From the NCBI GenBank assembly GCA_016508695.1, contig VNKQ01000002.1:2170001-2234000 (forward strand): DNA of 64,000 nucleotides. Reading direction: 5' to 3'. Below, one piece after another: positions 1-11,020 of this stretch. Made by a program: the position numbers and the translations under genes. The DNA comes from Hyphodiscus hymeniophilus. Taxonomy: Eukaryota > Ascomycota > Leotiomycetes > Helotiales > Hyphodiscaceae. Numbering within the stretch: position 1 is the first letter of the stretch; each line of letters begins with the position of its first letter. The notes beneath the pieces are model-generated. The model saw only the letters and a list, made by a program, of their open reading frames with translations. It was not told the origin of the DNA and made no database searches.

Positions 1-316
1 CTAGTTGACAAATCATTAGCAATATACCGTACATGAGGGCCATAGAGAGTCATTGACCGACGGTTGAGCTCCAGCCGTACAGCCTCAGCCTCGCTGAGTC
101 ACACGGTATAGACGAGACCTAATTCGTCAATAGCTTACTTGTCAGACGGAACATATTGGTACCCATGGCTAACAAATGTGTAAGTCCGACATCCATTCGA
201 TACGTGGTTATACGATTCGCCTATATTTCCTTTTGTGTAAAAAAAATAAATCCTTTCCTTGTAGTATGCGAACCATACGCCCCTAAACAGACAAAGGGTA
301 TCCAAATGCTCCAAAA
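1..316. other. Intergenic, no gene seen
   Basis: No open frame here resembles a protein. The stretch lies beyond the 3' end of the F-box/LRR gene, which ends at 317, and probably carries its 3' untranslated region. An A-rich run sits near 240-250. Confidence 0.5.
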
Positions 317-3030
317 TCATGCACCAACAATGGTCTTTACAACCTTGACCTCCCCAACCCAATGACCCAGCAAAGCAGAGTCGATCTTGGACTTCCCAAA
401 TTGAACCATAGCTTCGTGTTTGGCTCTCATCTCCTTCCTAAATCCTGAGAGTTCTGACACAACATCAAGTGAATGTCCAGTATCGGTCGGACTGCTGAGG
501 AATCCGTTGACAATCATCCCATCATCCACTCTCCTCGGAGCATCAATTCTTCCTTCACTAACAAGCAATCCACCATCATCCTCTCCGAAGAACGAGAAGT
601 CCGTCTCACTCGCTTCCATAAACGATTCGCTGTCCGCATCTTCTGTCGATGATTTTGTAAAGCTGTTTCTCTTCGATCTTGAGAAGCGTTGAGGAGCAAT
701 TGGATCGGGAGCGGATGTCATTTCTAGGACCAGGCGTTGTAGCTTGAATATTCCGCCTCCTTCAAGTTGGTGGCGACATGGATTTCGACCTATCTGCCTT
801 TCCAGTTCTTCCAATTTCGCAAGTTCTTCCTCCTCTGCACATTCTTGCATAAATAGCGTCAAGGACTTAATAACATTGCGCCTCCGAGTCGTTGATGGTA
901 CATCAGTCAGAGTCAGAACCTTCAGATTGGGTAACATAGAAGGTTTGAATCTGCCGGAATGCCGCTCACGCGCTTCGGTTCTGTGCCGACGAAGTTTGAC
1001 TTCTTCGATCAATTCTTTCATGTCCGTGTGGGGCCTGCTCTGACCGGCCTCATGCCAGTGTCGATCCTCCCCTGCTGAGTACTTATATCTGAATGTCTCG
1101 GGCCCATGCGGCGCTGAAGTAGGTATAAGTGGTATTGATGTCGAGTGATTATGGTGAAGTGGGTGGGAGTGATTGGCGCGATGGATGTGTTGGACGCGAT
1201 GTACTTGATTGATTTGAGATGGCAATGTATAAATTGCTGACATTGAAATCTTAGGAGGCGCACTCTTCCGCGAGGCAAAGCTCGGCTCCATAGGGCTGAC
1301 GATATCATCAGTGACATTGCTTTGGCTTCGAATGGACGGAGACGGTGACAAGTTTGCTCCTACATCGTCTGGACTTTCGAAAACTGCGTGTGGTTTCTCA
1401 ATAGGCTCTTTACCATTTTCCGGACCGTTTGCCGTATAGACCGAAGCATCTGTTACCTTCGTAGTATTCGTAGATTCTTCGAATTTGGCATCTTCCGCTA
1501 ATTTCACATTCTCTTTGATCTCAACAGGTTCAGGTGTGACAGCTTTGCTTGTATCATCCAGTTCAAAAACCAAGCCATGCGTTCCAAGATCTGCAACTTC
1601 TGTAGAATCCAATTCGTATCGTAAATCCTCGCTGTGAAGTTCGAAACACTCTTCCGCAACCGAAGTATCTTTCCCGGAGAATGGAAAACTTGTAACGACT
1701 GAATGATGGATTCGAAGGGATCTGATATTCCGAAAAGCTTCTGTGAATAAGGCAGGGCTGAGGCTATCGATTCCTTGAGCCGAGAACCTTCGCCGGTCCG
1801 ACCCTGGCGATCCTGGAGAAAGCATGTGCTCTGGTCGCTGACTGCAGTTCAGGGATCCGCAATCGAGATACTCAATGCTTGGGTAACTCAAAACTCGACT
1901 CAATTCATCAAGAGTGAGATAATTCCCAGCCAAGTACAGGTCGGCAAAAGTAGAAGGGAGACCGTTCTCAATCAAGAGGTGGCCTCCCGGGCCGCTGATG
2001 AGGCTCGAAGAAACTAGTTTCTGCAAAGTAGGTCTCTTCGTTTTCGTCCGAGCTCGGGGGCGAGATGTTATTGACAAACTCCTGAATTTCAAACTGGATG
2101 CAGGTAGGTGATCCATAAGACTGGATACTCCTCTCTCCGTAAGATAGTTGTCAGAGACATCCAGGCTTCGAAGCCGGTCCGAGAAAGTAAGCAAATCAAC
2201 ATCGAAGTCCCTCAATCCGCAATTCTTCATTTTCAAAACATAAAGTTGTCGGAGGGTCCCAATTTGCTGCAGGACGAGCGGATTTCTCGAGCCTTGAGTA
2301 GATGAGAGATCCAGATAGATCAAATCTGGAAAATGGAAGAGAGCTTTCGCTAAGCTTGCTGCCGTGGTATTCTCACAATGAGAAGCAATGAGAAGCCGTA
2401 AGCCATATTTGGAGTCATTTTGCAGAGGAGAGCCATTGGTCTGGTGAACGGTTTCCAGGGCTTGATGGTCAAAAAATGAAAGATTCTCAACGATCAAGGC
2501 TTGCAAGGATGGGAGGCGGTCCAAGATATCTCGCAACCACCCTGCTTGAGGGCCACCGTAAAACTCCGGCTGAGCTGGAGGTATATGAAGAGTATGTGCT
2601 AAGCGTCGCACATCATGTCTTGCTCTTACAAGCAAGCGCTTGAATCTCGTAAGGGATACTGCTCGCAGTCACGTGAGTTACGATAATTTCAGCCAGAACG
2701 GGGAAAACAGGCAACCATCTGACTAGACTGCAGCAATATAGTCCCGGAGAAGGGCATATTGGGACTGGAATGAGGAATGAAGAAGAAAGCGTCCTTGCAC
2801 TTACGGTAGATGTTGTCACTATCATTTCCGAACCTCGAACCAGGGTTTCCCCACAGAAGCGGACTAAAGATAGAATGCCACTGTCGACAGACAAGACAAG
2901 CAGAATAGAGGTCAAAATCGTGCACATAAGGCGCCACTATGGCCCAGAGCCGCCTGTAAACGGCAGCTTCATAAGGAGGCGGTGGTGCCGGAGCCATAAG
3001 ATTCCTTCTCGGGTTGCCTCGATCTCTCAT
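317..3030 (-). CDS. F-box / leucine-rich repeat protein
   Basis: Two-exon model: 3030-2805 and 2658-317, separated by a 146-bp intron with a GTAAG donor and GCAG acceptor; frame is kept, giving about 855 residues. The N-terminus (residues ~15-65) has an F-box-like pattern, with a Pro-rich start and then L..I..Y....DL.....VCR.W...F.P.LW. Leucine-rich segments follow (residues ~100-330; for example LRQLYVLKMKNCGLRDFDVD and LRSLDVSDNYLT). After them comes a long polar, low-complexity middle and a last LRR-like stretch near the C-terminus. F-box/LRR proteins normally recruit substrates to SCF ubiquitin ligases through Skp1; the substrate here cannot be told. The start could be the first Met (3030) or the internal Met at 2997 (MAPAPPPP). 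A 9-bp minisatellite lies just upstream of the start. The fold call is firm in kind; the exact start is uncertain. Confidence 0.75.
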
Positions 3031-3036
3031 CGTACA

Positions 3037-3090
3037 TGGTCGTCGTGGTCGTCGTGGTCGTCGTGGTCGTCGTGGTCGTCGTGGTCGTCG
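3037..3090. repeat. 9-bp minisatellite (TGGTCGTCG)x6
   Basis: Six perfect head-to-tail copies of TGGTCGTCG, beginning 7 bp upstream of the first possible ATG of the F-box/LRR gene, which is read on the minus strand. It therefore falls in the presumed 5' leader or core promoter. Copy number of such tracts usually varies between strains. Confidence 0.95.
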
Positions 3091-4112
3091 GTCGGATACA
3101 GAACTCGTAAAACATGGAGGCTCTTTTTTGCAGAAAGTAGGTGTCTAGTCTTTCATGTCGAAGAGGATAGTTTAAGAAGCGTGGACGTCGACCGAATATG
3201 ACGTTGCGATGGGTTTCGAGAGATCAACGTGACGAACAAAAGGTCGGCGTGGATAAATTATGTCAAACCCCTGTCGGGTTGTTTTGTTGCAGCCAACACG
3301 AGGCATGAGATCCAGACGCCAAGCCTGACTGCGCCTCAAGCCACATCTGGTGGGGTGAGGCAAGGTGAGGGGATCATCAAGAACATCAAATGCCTCAAGT
3401 ATCTTGTAGATGTGAATCCATAGCCCTCCACTCCCCTGCTATGTGGCATGGGGTGCACGTAAGCCTAGTACACCGTACGGCATCTTTGAGTTCGTCTCGC
3501 TACTAGTCACTGCGAGTCGATTTAAACCTGACTGTCGTGCCACAGGCCAATGGCGAACATAAACATGACACGGGCAAGTTTTCGGGTTATTACACTGTCA
3601 TCAAAATCCAAGTAAGTTTGTCCAAAGTATCAATCATATTTCTTATCGAACTATTGCCGGGTGCTTGTTGGATAAAGCAAATCAAAGTCGCAAATCTAAA
3701 ATTGGAACAGAAATGTCTTCAGAGATCACCCGTATCAAGTTTCGATCTTAAAAATAAAAATTTGAACGATAGAGCACGGACTCCAGCTCAGTAACATTGT
3801 ATTAGTGTAACCAAGATGTAAGTAAGCTTAATCAAAAATCCAAAAGTACATAACTATGTTACCTTCAATTTAATGACAGGACCTTTTTATGATACCTCCC
3901 ATTCCCCAAGCATGAAGATTCAAAGAATGGATATCATTACCAAATTCCCAACCGGAAGAGCAAGCCAAATATAAGGAAGGAGACAAGGAAAAGGGTGTTG
4001 CACAGTAAGGAGTCCGGCTCCATGCTTTGGCTGGAGTAGGTCACTCGTCTGTAATTCGTCCGCATTGGACGTGGCAGTTTCGAAACTAGACACCCACCAA
4101 AAAGACGAATAT
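3091..4112. other. Intergenic, no gene seen
   Basis: Upstream region of the F-box/LRR gene and downstream of the coiled-coil gene. Only short frames without protein-like composition are present. Positions 3700-3900 are AT-rich. Confidence 0.5.
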
Positions 4113-6314
4113 CTACAAGGACTGTGTGTCTGCTTCGAATTCACTGTCGAAGAAGGGGATTTTGAATGAAGCGATCGATGCATCTTCAAAGTCAAGTAGT
4201 GGAAGGTTGGGTGTGGGACAGCGTTTGTAAGATTCTTTACGATCTTCCACGCTATCGTTGCCGAAAAGGCTTTCAGAGACCAGCTCTGATACGACGCTGG
4301 AGTCGTCAGAAAAGTAGGAACCGGGTTCGACCCACTGACTCTCGGTACTATTCTCTGTATTCGAGTTTCCATCATCCTTTCTTGATGGACTCGATATTTC
4401 TTCAGCATAGCCATAGATGGAGTGAAGGTGCTCCATAGAGAAACGTTCGTTTTCAACAAAATTTGGTTCATCTTTGTCAGAGTCTTCACTGTCCTCGGAT
4501 GGCGAAACCGAAACACAGTTGGGAGACATATATATGGAACGAAGCATTTCCCTGAAGTGACGTTGGCTTTCGCCAAATATTGGGTTGCTTGCTGACAGTC
4601 CATCGCTCATTTCGGACTTATTCGAAGTGGCTTCGGGATAGCCGTAGAGGGCATGGAGATTCTCGAAGGAAAATCGCTGGTTGTCAGCAAATACTGGTCC
4701 GTCGTACGACGAGTCATCCGTGATCTCCAGGGCTGGGTCCAGGATTTCATGGGATGAGATATGCGACAGTACATCAATGGTGCCAGTTTGCTCGACGCCA
4801 GTATCGAGACTGAGGCTTGGATTCGATAAAGCCAGGATCCCACGCTCCTTTGGGGTAGAGACATCCTCGCTGAGAGCCGCAGTTTGCGTGCGGTCATTCT
4901 GGACCTCGACCAAACAAGGGAGTTCTACACTATGAGAAAGTGCAGGTATTGCCTTCGGGATTGAAGAACTAACCTCATTGCCTCCTTCGGCCTCAGCAGA
5001 TGAAGTTTTCTTCATATCCTCTTTCAAGCAAATTATCTTCCTCTCCGCCTCTTCAAGCAACCGTTGAAAGTACTCACGGGACTTTTGCTCACGGTTGGCA
5101 TTGGCGCGATGCAGTAAAAGTTGTTTCTCCTGAGTGGCTTCCTGAGTCGCTTCCTGAAGAGCAAGTTTTTCTGAAAGAGTAGCAATCTTTTTGTGCTTCG
5201 CGTCGAGCTTGGTAAGAACAGGGGCAAGTTGACGCTGGAGCTTGACTCTTAGATCACGCTCTCTCTCATACAAAGTGTAGTATGGTTGGCTGTGCGAATA
5301 GGGTGCTACAGGTATACGATACCCTCTGATGTGATGTTCTCGAGATGGGAGCAGGTTGTTGGGGACTAGATTAGGCTGCTCTCGATAGTCTAGCACGTTT
5401 CGATGGAACGGAATGTCCAAAGAACTCCTAGAGACTGGCGCTTTTGGACCCGGCAGCTGAACGATCGTGGTTCCCTCATGTAGCCCAGGTTTCAAGAGAC
5501 TCGGGTAAGCTGCAGGCTGTTGAACTGTCAAAGCATCCTCGTCGACTTGATGGGGTTCAATATCCATGACTGCAATGACCGACGATCTGGATAGTGGAAC
5601 TTTGAGCTCACCTTGGCTCGTTTGTTTTATGTGAAACGCTTTCTGAGGCTCGGAGATGGCAGCACTTCGATATCCTTGGCGAGATTTTCCTGGTACGCCA
5701 TTTGGAAGAGAGAGCTTTGTGCGAGGTGAAGGCGGAGGCTTAGTCAATTTGTTCGTGGTTCTTACAAGAAGCTCCTCTTGGTGTGGCAGGGGCGACTTTC
5801 CGTTTCGAACTCCTGATCTTCGTTCACGGAGTCGACTTGCAGCAATTCCATGGTCTAGTCCTGCTGTCTCTGTTTGTACTCTCTCCTGCGCTTTCGGTGG
5901 TAGAGGCTTAAAGACAGGATAGTTATCGTTCATTGGAATATGGGGAGGTAAGTGCAGGTTTGCCTCGGTTCCCTGTATACATTCCTGTGCTAGCGCTCGA
6001 ACAATTGGTCTCAAAGGCAATTTCGGCGAGTTGGGAAGCGGAGTACGGGGTAACGGTTTGTTGAGGTGATCTTGAGCCATGTGGGAAGGCAAAAGCTTTT
6101 GGACCTGTGTCCGCCCTTCTAGCGATGGCTCGACAGCACTTTGCTTGGATGAACGCAGGAAGGGTTGGTGGACATCGAGGTGGTGATGGTTGTGGGCGGC
6201 GAAGCCCGTCGTGGGTTCTCTCAACTGCGGATTTGATTGTCCACCTGAAAATGGTGCTTGGTCAAGGGGTCGAACTTGACGACTGCGGCCTGTTGTGTGG
6301 TTTCTTGGAGGCAT
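4113..6314 (-). CDS. Coiled-coil protein with C-terminal LHxxYGY repeats
   Basis: Uninterrupted 733-residue frame starting MPPRNHTTGRS. I do not recognise the family. Residues 1-340 are polar, Pro/Ser/Arg-rich and probably disordered. Residues ~343-438 form a charged, Leu-heptad stretch expected to be a coiled coil (YERERDLRVKLQRQL through LLEEAERKIICLKEDMKK), including a tandem QEAT duplication. The acidic, Ser-rich C-terminal third holds three related ~25-residue units at ~537-562, ~575-598 and ~613-637. These share a core of P.F..(N/S)(Q/E)RF..E.LH.(I/L)YGY, and the middle copy is degenerate (MLRSIYM). Such repeats could be short linear binding motifs, perhaps for a cytoskeletal or polarity partner, but that is inference. 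No signal peptide or membrane segment is visible. It lies head-to-tail downstream of HEI10 with 542 bp between them. Confidence 0.7.
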   Translation of the reverse strand: MPPRNHTTGRSRQVRPLDQAPFSGGQSNPQLREPTTGFAAHNHHHLDVHQPFLRSSKQSAVEPSLEGRTQVQKLLPSHMAQDHLNKPLPRTPLPNSPKLPLRPIVRALAQECIQGTEANLHLPPHIPMNDNYPVFKPLPPKAQERVQTETAGLDHGIAASRLRERRSGVRNGKSPLPHQEELLVRTTNKLTKPPPSPRTKLSLPNGVPGKSRQGYRSAAISEPQKAFHIKQTSQGELKVPLSRSSVIAVMDIEPHQVDEDALTVQQPAAYPSLLKPGLHEGTTIVQLPGPKAPVSRSSLDIPFHRNVLDYREQPNLVPNNLLPSREHHIRGYRIPVAPYSHSQPYYTLYERERDLRVKLQRQLAPVLTKLDAKHKKIATLSEKLALQEATQEATQEKQLLLHRANANREQKSREYFQRLLEEAERKIICLKEDMKKTSSAEAEGGNEVSSSIPKAIPALSHSVELPCLVEVQNDRTQTAALSEDVSTPKERGILALSNPSLSLDTGVEQTGTIDVLSHISSHEILDPALEITDDSSYDGPVFADNQRFSFENLHALYGYPEATSNKSEMSDGLSASNPIFGESQRHFREMLRSIYMSPNCVSVSPSEDSEDSDKDEPNFVENERFSMEHLHSIYGYAEEISSPSRKDDGNSNTENSTESQWVEPGSYFSDDSSVVSELVSESLFGNDSVEDRKESYKRCPTPNLPLLDFEDASIASFKIPFFDSEFEADTQSL

Positions 6315-6856
6315 TTTGATGATATGAATGTGCAGAAAAAATAATGCATTTAACGAAGCCTAGAACTCTGAACTTATCTGGAAGACCAAGAGATAGCGAG
6401 AGTGCAGCAATTAAAGATCGTCAATGTCGCGAAAAGGCAGCGGCCGAGAAAAGTAAATTGAAGTATACTGTCAAGCTTGTTCAGAGGCGAAGGGGCTGTT
6501 CAGGTTGTTCAGGTTGTTCAAGTTATGTTCTATCAGCACAAATCACAATTGGATTATTCACTAACAAAGAGTTGAAGAAGAGCTCAAAGAAAAAAATAGA
6601 CAAAGAACAACAACCCACTTTGAGAACATAGCCGTCCTCTTCATTCAACATTCGGTGGCTCCATGATATGATCGTAATTAGTGAATTATAGCAAAGTGTG
6701 TAGCAATGTCAGTGAATGCAATCCGCGAACGAACAAAATCAGTAGTATACATTGCCACGCGATGAGAACATATTGCCAGGGGGAGATGGTCCAAAAGCCT
6801 GGTTGCTATTCGATTGAAAGCCAGAGCTTGTCCGTTGTGCCACTGTTGTGATTTAG
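6315..6856. other. Intergenic (promoter of coiled-coil gene / 3' end of HEI10)
   Basis: Between two minus-strand genes. Contains a short triple CAGGTTGTT-type repeat near 6500-6520 and otherwise no gene-like frame. Confidence 0.5.
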
Positions 6857-8209
6857 TCACGGTTTTGACAAAGATCGACTGTCAATCAAACCTCTCGATC
6901 TTATCACAGGTCTCTCAACTGCGTTTGCAGGGCTTCTTGCTGGATTGCTGACTTTTAGACCTGCAGTTAGACCATACCCAGCGAAACCAGGTCCCGTAGC
7001 AGCGTTGGGATTGAGACTCGAAAGTGCTTGTCTATCCGATGGAGAGATATTTGGATGAGGGATTGGTGTTCTGGAAATCCCTGTGGACTGGATATTTGCA
7101 AGTACCGTTCTTGCACCTGGTGCGATGCCGGAACCGAGCCGGTGTCGATGAGTGGAGGGAGTTTGTACTGGCTGATTTTCTATAATCAGGTCAATTGGAT
7201 GAAAGAATAAGTTGAATATATCTGCGCACGTGGGATGGCATCTTGACTGCTAAAACCAGGCCATGTTCGCTCTGTATTTCCACCTCTATTGAATTGAGGA
7301 GGACCCATGTGTTGTCCTGTGTTGAGACCTGGACCGGGGCTCTGCATACCGCCACTTTGTGCACCTTGATGTATTGGATGCGAGGTATGATATTGATTTT
7401 GGGCTCCTACTCTGTCAACGAATCGGTCGGCGGTGGTCGATGCCTGAAGAGTGTCATCCACTGCGTCATGAGCAGCATCTTGAACCTGGCCAAGCAGAGC
7501 TCGACGCTTCAACTTGTCGTAAAGTTCTTGAGTTTGCAATAGTTTGCGGCTTTTCTCACGCAGAGCTTGGGAAAGTTCGTCGTTCTTGCGTCTCAGATTC
7601 TCTTGATCAACCTGTAGCCCTGTACTAGGAATTAGAATGGCTGCTTACGGAAGACTGGTCCACTGTACCTGACATCTGGTTACGCAGGTGCGAAATTTGA
7701 CTGTTCGCATCGTTGACAACCTTGTCCATCTGCAAATTCAAGTTCGAGTACTTGTCGGTCAGATTTTTGGCAAGGTATTCTTGATAAACTCTGAGGCGAG
7801 GTTATTTGGAGTACCAATAGAATCGGAGCTTATCAACTGACATTTCCTGCATCGCTTGGTATGCCCAGAAGTTCAAGGCTCTTCCCGCGCATTCCATGAT
7901 CAAATTGGGGTTCAAGCCACTCAAAACGCTCGTCTTGTAATCTTCCGTTGGTTTGAGGTTTGCGACAACGACATCGTCTGGGTTGGTAAGTTGCACATCA
8001 CAAGCAGGACATACTGGGCGCTGGCCATCGCGTTGGCCGGAAAGCTGACAGCGGTTGGAGCAGTCGATGCAGAATATATGGCTAAGCAAGTCAGTAGGGT
8101 ATTGGAGGGGTAGCTCGAGAAGAGAGGCCTACCAGCATGTTGTTACGACGGCATGATCATTGACCTCTCTGCGACATTTCAACACGTTGCATCGCAGCGT
8201 ATGATCCAT
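6857..8209 (-). CDS. HEI10: HEI10-like meiotic crossover RING E3 ligase
   Basis: Five-exon model 8209-8133, 8081-7842, 7790-7669, 7619-7230 and 7179-6857, in frame throughout, 383 residues. The N-terminus MDHTLRCNVLKCRREVND is the diagnostic start of the HEI10/CCNB1IP1 family. It is followed by a RING split by intron 1 (VVTTC/CHIFCIDC ... RPVCPACDVQL). A Leu/Asn-rich coiled coil follows (YQEYLAKNLTDKYSNLNLQM and LRRKNDELSQALREK). The tail is Gly/Pro/Gln-rich with conserved-looking blocks HRHRLGSGIAPGART and GFAGYGLTAGLKVS. Family knowledge: HEI10 proteins are SUMO/ubiquitin ligases of the synaptonemal complex that accumulate at recombination sites and promote crossovers, as in Sordaria. The last intron uses a weak GTGCGC donor but yields a typical family C-terminus. 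Length and domain order suggest an intact gene. Confidence 0.82.
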
Positions 8210-9130
8210 CGTGGCGGCAATGACATGCGCAGAAGCAATAGTTGTGATCTTTGGGAACGGTGGGAGGATGTGTGATCGAGAGAGAGATATTGACTTGAAA
8301 GAAGCTTGAAAGAACGGCCCCACATTTCTCGTTCCTGACGCTAGTGCATTAATAGTTCAATGAACTACTTCACCAACCTCGATATATTCTCCTACTCTCC
8401 TTTTCAATACAGAGCTATTTGATGTATCATTTGTATCATTTGACGATGTGGATATGGTTTCATCCTCAAGCCTTACAAGATTCAGTAACCTCAAATATCT
8501 ACCCATCCAGTATGCCGAGTGTCATGGCAGGATGTAACCTTAAGCCTATCGGCAAATACTGATACAAATATCAATGCCAGATAGTTCTATATGCTGTTGC
8601 TCAATGAATCATCAAGCAAAGTAATCCCTTAATATTCTTCAGTAGTAGAACAGGTAGAGTTTGTTCCATCCAAAGGCGTTGGGTGTCATGAACCAGATCA
8701 GCATATAGGGAGATCAGGACGAGATACCTGGTCGCCGAGGAAAGTTCCTCTCATTTACTCGATCGTTTGAGGAAACGTTTTCGTCTGTATCATTCTTCGT
8801 TCCTAAAAAGCCATGAAGTTACGTACCTCGAGATACAATTTGACTTTGACTGCGGGGTTCCGTGTCGATCATCCTCGCGTGCCAATTTCTCCGGATCGCA
8901 GTCAGAAAATCACCAAATTTTCCGTCCACTTGGGACTGGTCATCATAGCAACTAGGTCAACTTCAACTCATCTGCCGAAAAGAGCATGAGGTCACCAAGA
9001 ATGGGGTTGAAGTATGTATTTGAATTGCTCAGTTCTCTGGGGTTGTGCACTGTTTCTCTCCATTCATTTATGTCAAAGCGCAAGCCTATTGTCTGTATAA
9101 CACAGCATTTGCGAGAAAAAGAAGCGGAAC
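8210..9130. other. Divergent intergenic region HEI10 / carboxylesterase
   Basis: About 0.9 kb between two divergent genes, so it should hold both promoters. Only short shadow frames are present. I see no conserved site I can name. Confidence 0.5.
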
Positions 9131-11020
9131 ATGCGTTCGAGAACAATTCATGCGCTTGTAACTCTATCGTCACTTTTATCTCTACAACCTGGAGAATGTA
9201 ACACAGCGGTTGTAGCTGCTCCATTAGCAACTGTCAAAAATGGAACGTATGTGGGGAAATATGTCACCGAATGGCAACAAGATGAGTTCTTGGGCATTCC
9301 CTATGCCGTTCCTCCTTTAGGTCCGCTTCGTTTCGCTCGTCCGCAGTCCCTGATCACCGGATTCAATGGGACCCGAAATGCCACAGCGTATGGTTTCAGC
9401 TGTTATCAATATGGAACGAACTTTAGCCTGTCTGAGGATTGTCTAAATCTGAATGGTATGGCCCACAGTCGGTGGAGAAAGATCTCGAGCTGACTTTGCA
9501 GTGATTCGACCGGCTGGAACGACTCCCCATGAGAGATTCCCTGTTTTGGTATGGATATTTGGTGGTGTTCTTGACACAGGGTCAGTTCCTCGATCTCTTC
9601 AAAAAAATGCTCAATACATCGGATGTGTCAAGAATTTATACTCTTTGGATGTTTCCCATAGTAAACTCTGATCCCAACTTGTGAATTTGCTTCATTACTC
9701 GAGTAAGCATGCTGACTCTAAGAAATTAACAGATCAGTGGCAGATCCTCAGTACAACCTCTCTGGGATCACTCATGTTGGCCAACATATTGGAAAACCAA
9801 TTATCAAAGGTAATTCCCCAGATACACTTTGTACGTTCTTGAACTAACTACCAAGTGTCCATGAACTACCGACTAGGGGTCTGGGGGTTCCTCCAAACTC
9901 CACAACTGCTGGCAGAAGGAAATTCGAATGCTGGTCTTCTCGACCAACGGCTTGCTTTCCGATGGATCAAAGAAAATATCGCAGCATTTGGCGGAGATCC
10001 AGATCATATCACGATCTGGGGCGAGTCTGCTGGGGCTCAGAGCATCGGTTTGCATTTGCATTCCTATGATGGAAGGAACGACGACTTGTTCCATGCAGCA
10101 ATTATGGAGTCCGGTGGTCCTATAGGAACGGCACTAGAGCCTCTGGCATACTACGCTTCTCCCGTGGAAAACCTCACTCGGACTACCGGTTGTCATTCAG
10201 CCCAAGACCAGCTTGCTTGTGTACGAAGTCTGACATCGGACCAATTATATAATGCTCAAGTCTCGCAAACGTGGAACCCAATGGTCGATGGAGAATTTCT
10301 CACTGCTTATCCGAGCACTCTAATGGCAGCTAAGAAGTTCATCCATATCCCGCTCCTCATCGGAGCAAATAGCGACGAGGGTACAAGCTTTGGAGTTTCG
10401 GGGTTTGGACAATGAGACTGCCATTTTCAATAATTTGCTAGACTACAGATCCTATGCGATCTCTCCTCCAACGGCTCGTACTCTTCTCGAGCTGTATCCG
10501 AATGATCCTGCACATGAACCACCTTATTACATCACCAATACAACCATTTTCCCAAGCAAAGGTCTGCAATGGCGACGCGATTGTGCTATAGCGGGTGATC
10601 TCGTCATAATATCGGGCAGACGAAAGACATGCGAGGAGTTTACTGAAGCCGGACTTCCGATTTTCAGCTATCGTTTTGATACTCCGCCGTGGAATGCTCC
10701 AGTCACTGAAGGGGCACAACACTTCGTCAATGTTGTGTTTTCGTTCCAGAACATCTCTGGCGCTCTGGGCCCGTTGCCGGAGTATCAGAACTACACCGCT
10801 CTCTCACACGGCATCGGAATAGCATACATCTCATTTGCCAACTCCTTCGACCCCAATTCAAGCAAAGGATACAGCACATTGCCTTATTGGCCACGGTACG
10901 ATCTTTTGAACCCGCAGAATATGGTTTTCAACTCCAATCGATCTTATGCAGAGCCGGACACGTTTAGGAAACAAGGGGATCGATTTCATCAATAACATCA
11001 GCAGGGAACTTTTGGCGTGA
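9131..11020 (+). pseudogene. Type-B carboxylesterase/lipase with two frameshifts
   Basis: Exons 9131-9455, 9502-9580, 9733-9809 and 9856-11020. The N-terminal ~20 residues look like a secretion signal (MRSRTIHALVTLSSLLSL). Carboxylesterase marks follow: EFLGIPYAVPPLGPLRFARP, SEDCLNLN, MNYRLGVWGF, the nucleophile elbow WGESAGAQS, the DEGTSFG block and QHFVNVVFSF (likely catalytic His). The frame breaks twice, each time at a run of four G (10400-10403 and 10975-10978). In each case one G too many shifts from the homologous reading frame. Allowing for these two bases, total exon length is a multiple of three (about 547 residues) and the last frame ends in a family-like tail at 11020. The gene is either a recent pseudogene or intact with two homopolymer errors. 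As written, translation stops at about 10415, soon after the nucleophile half of the domain. Substrate cannot be inferred. Confidence 0.8.

Noticed and set aside
4320..4335. GGGTTCGACCC, resembling a tRNA T-arm
   Set aside because: It lies inside the coiled-coil protein gene and no anticodon or acceptor arms can be folded around it.
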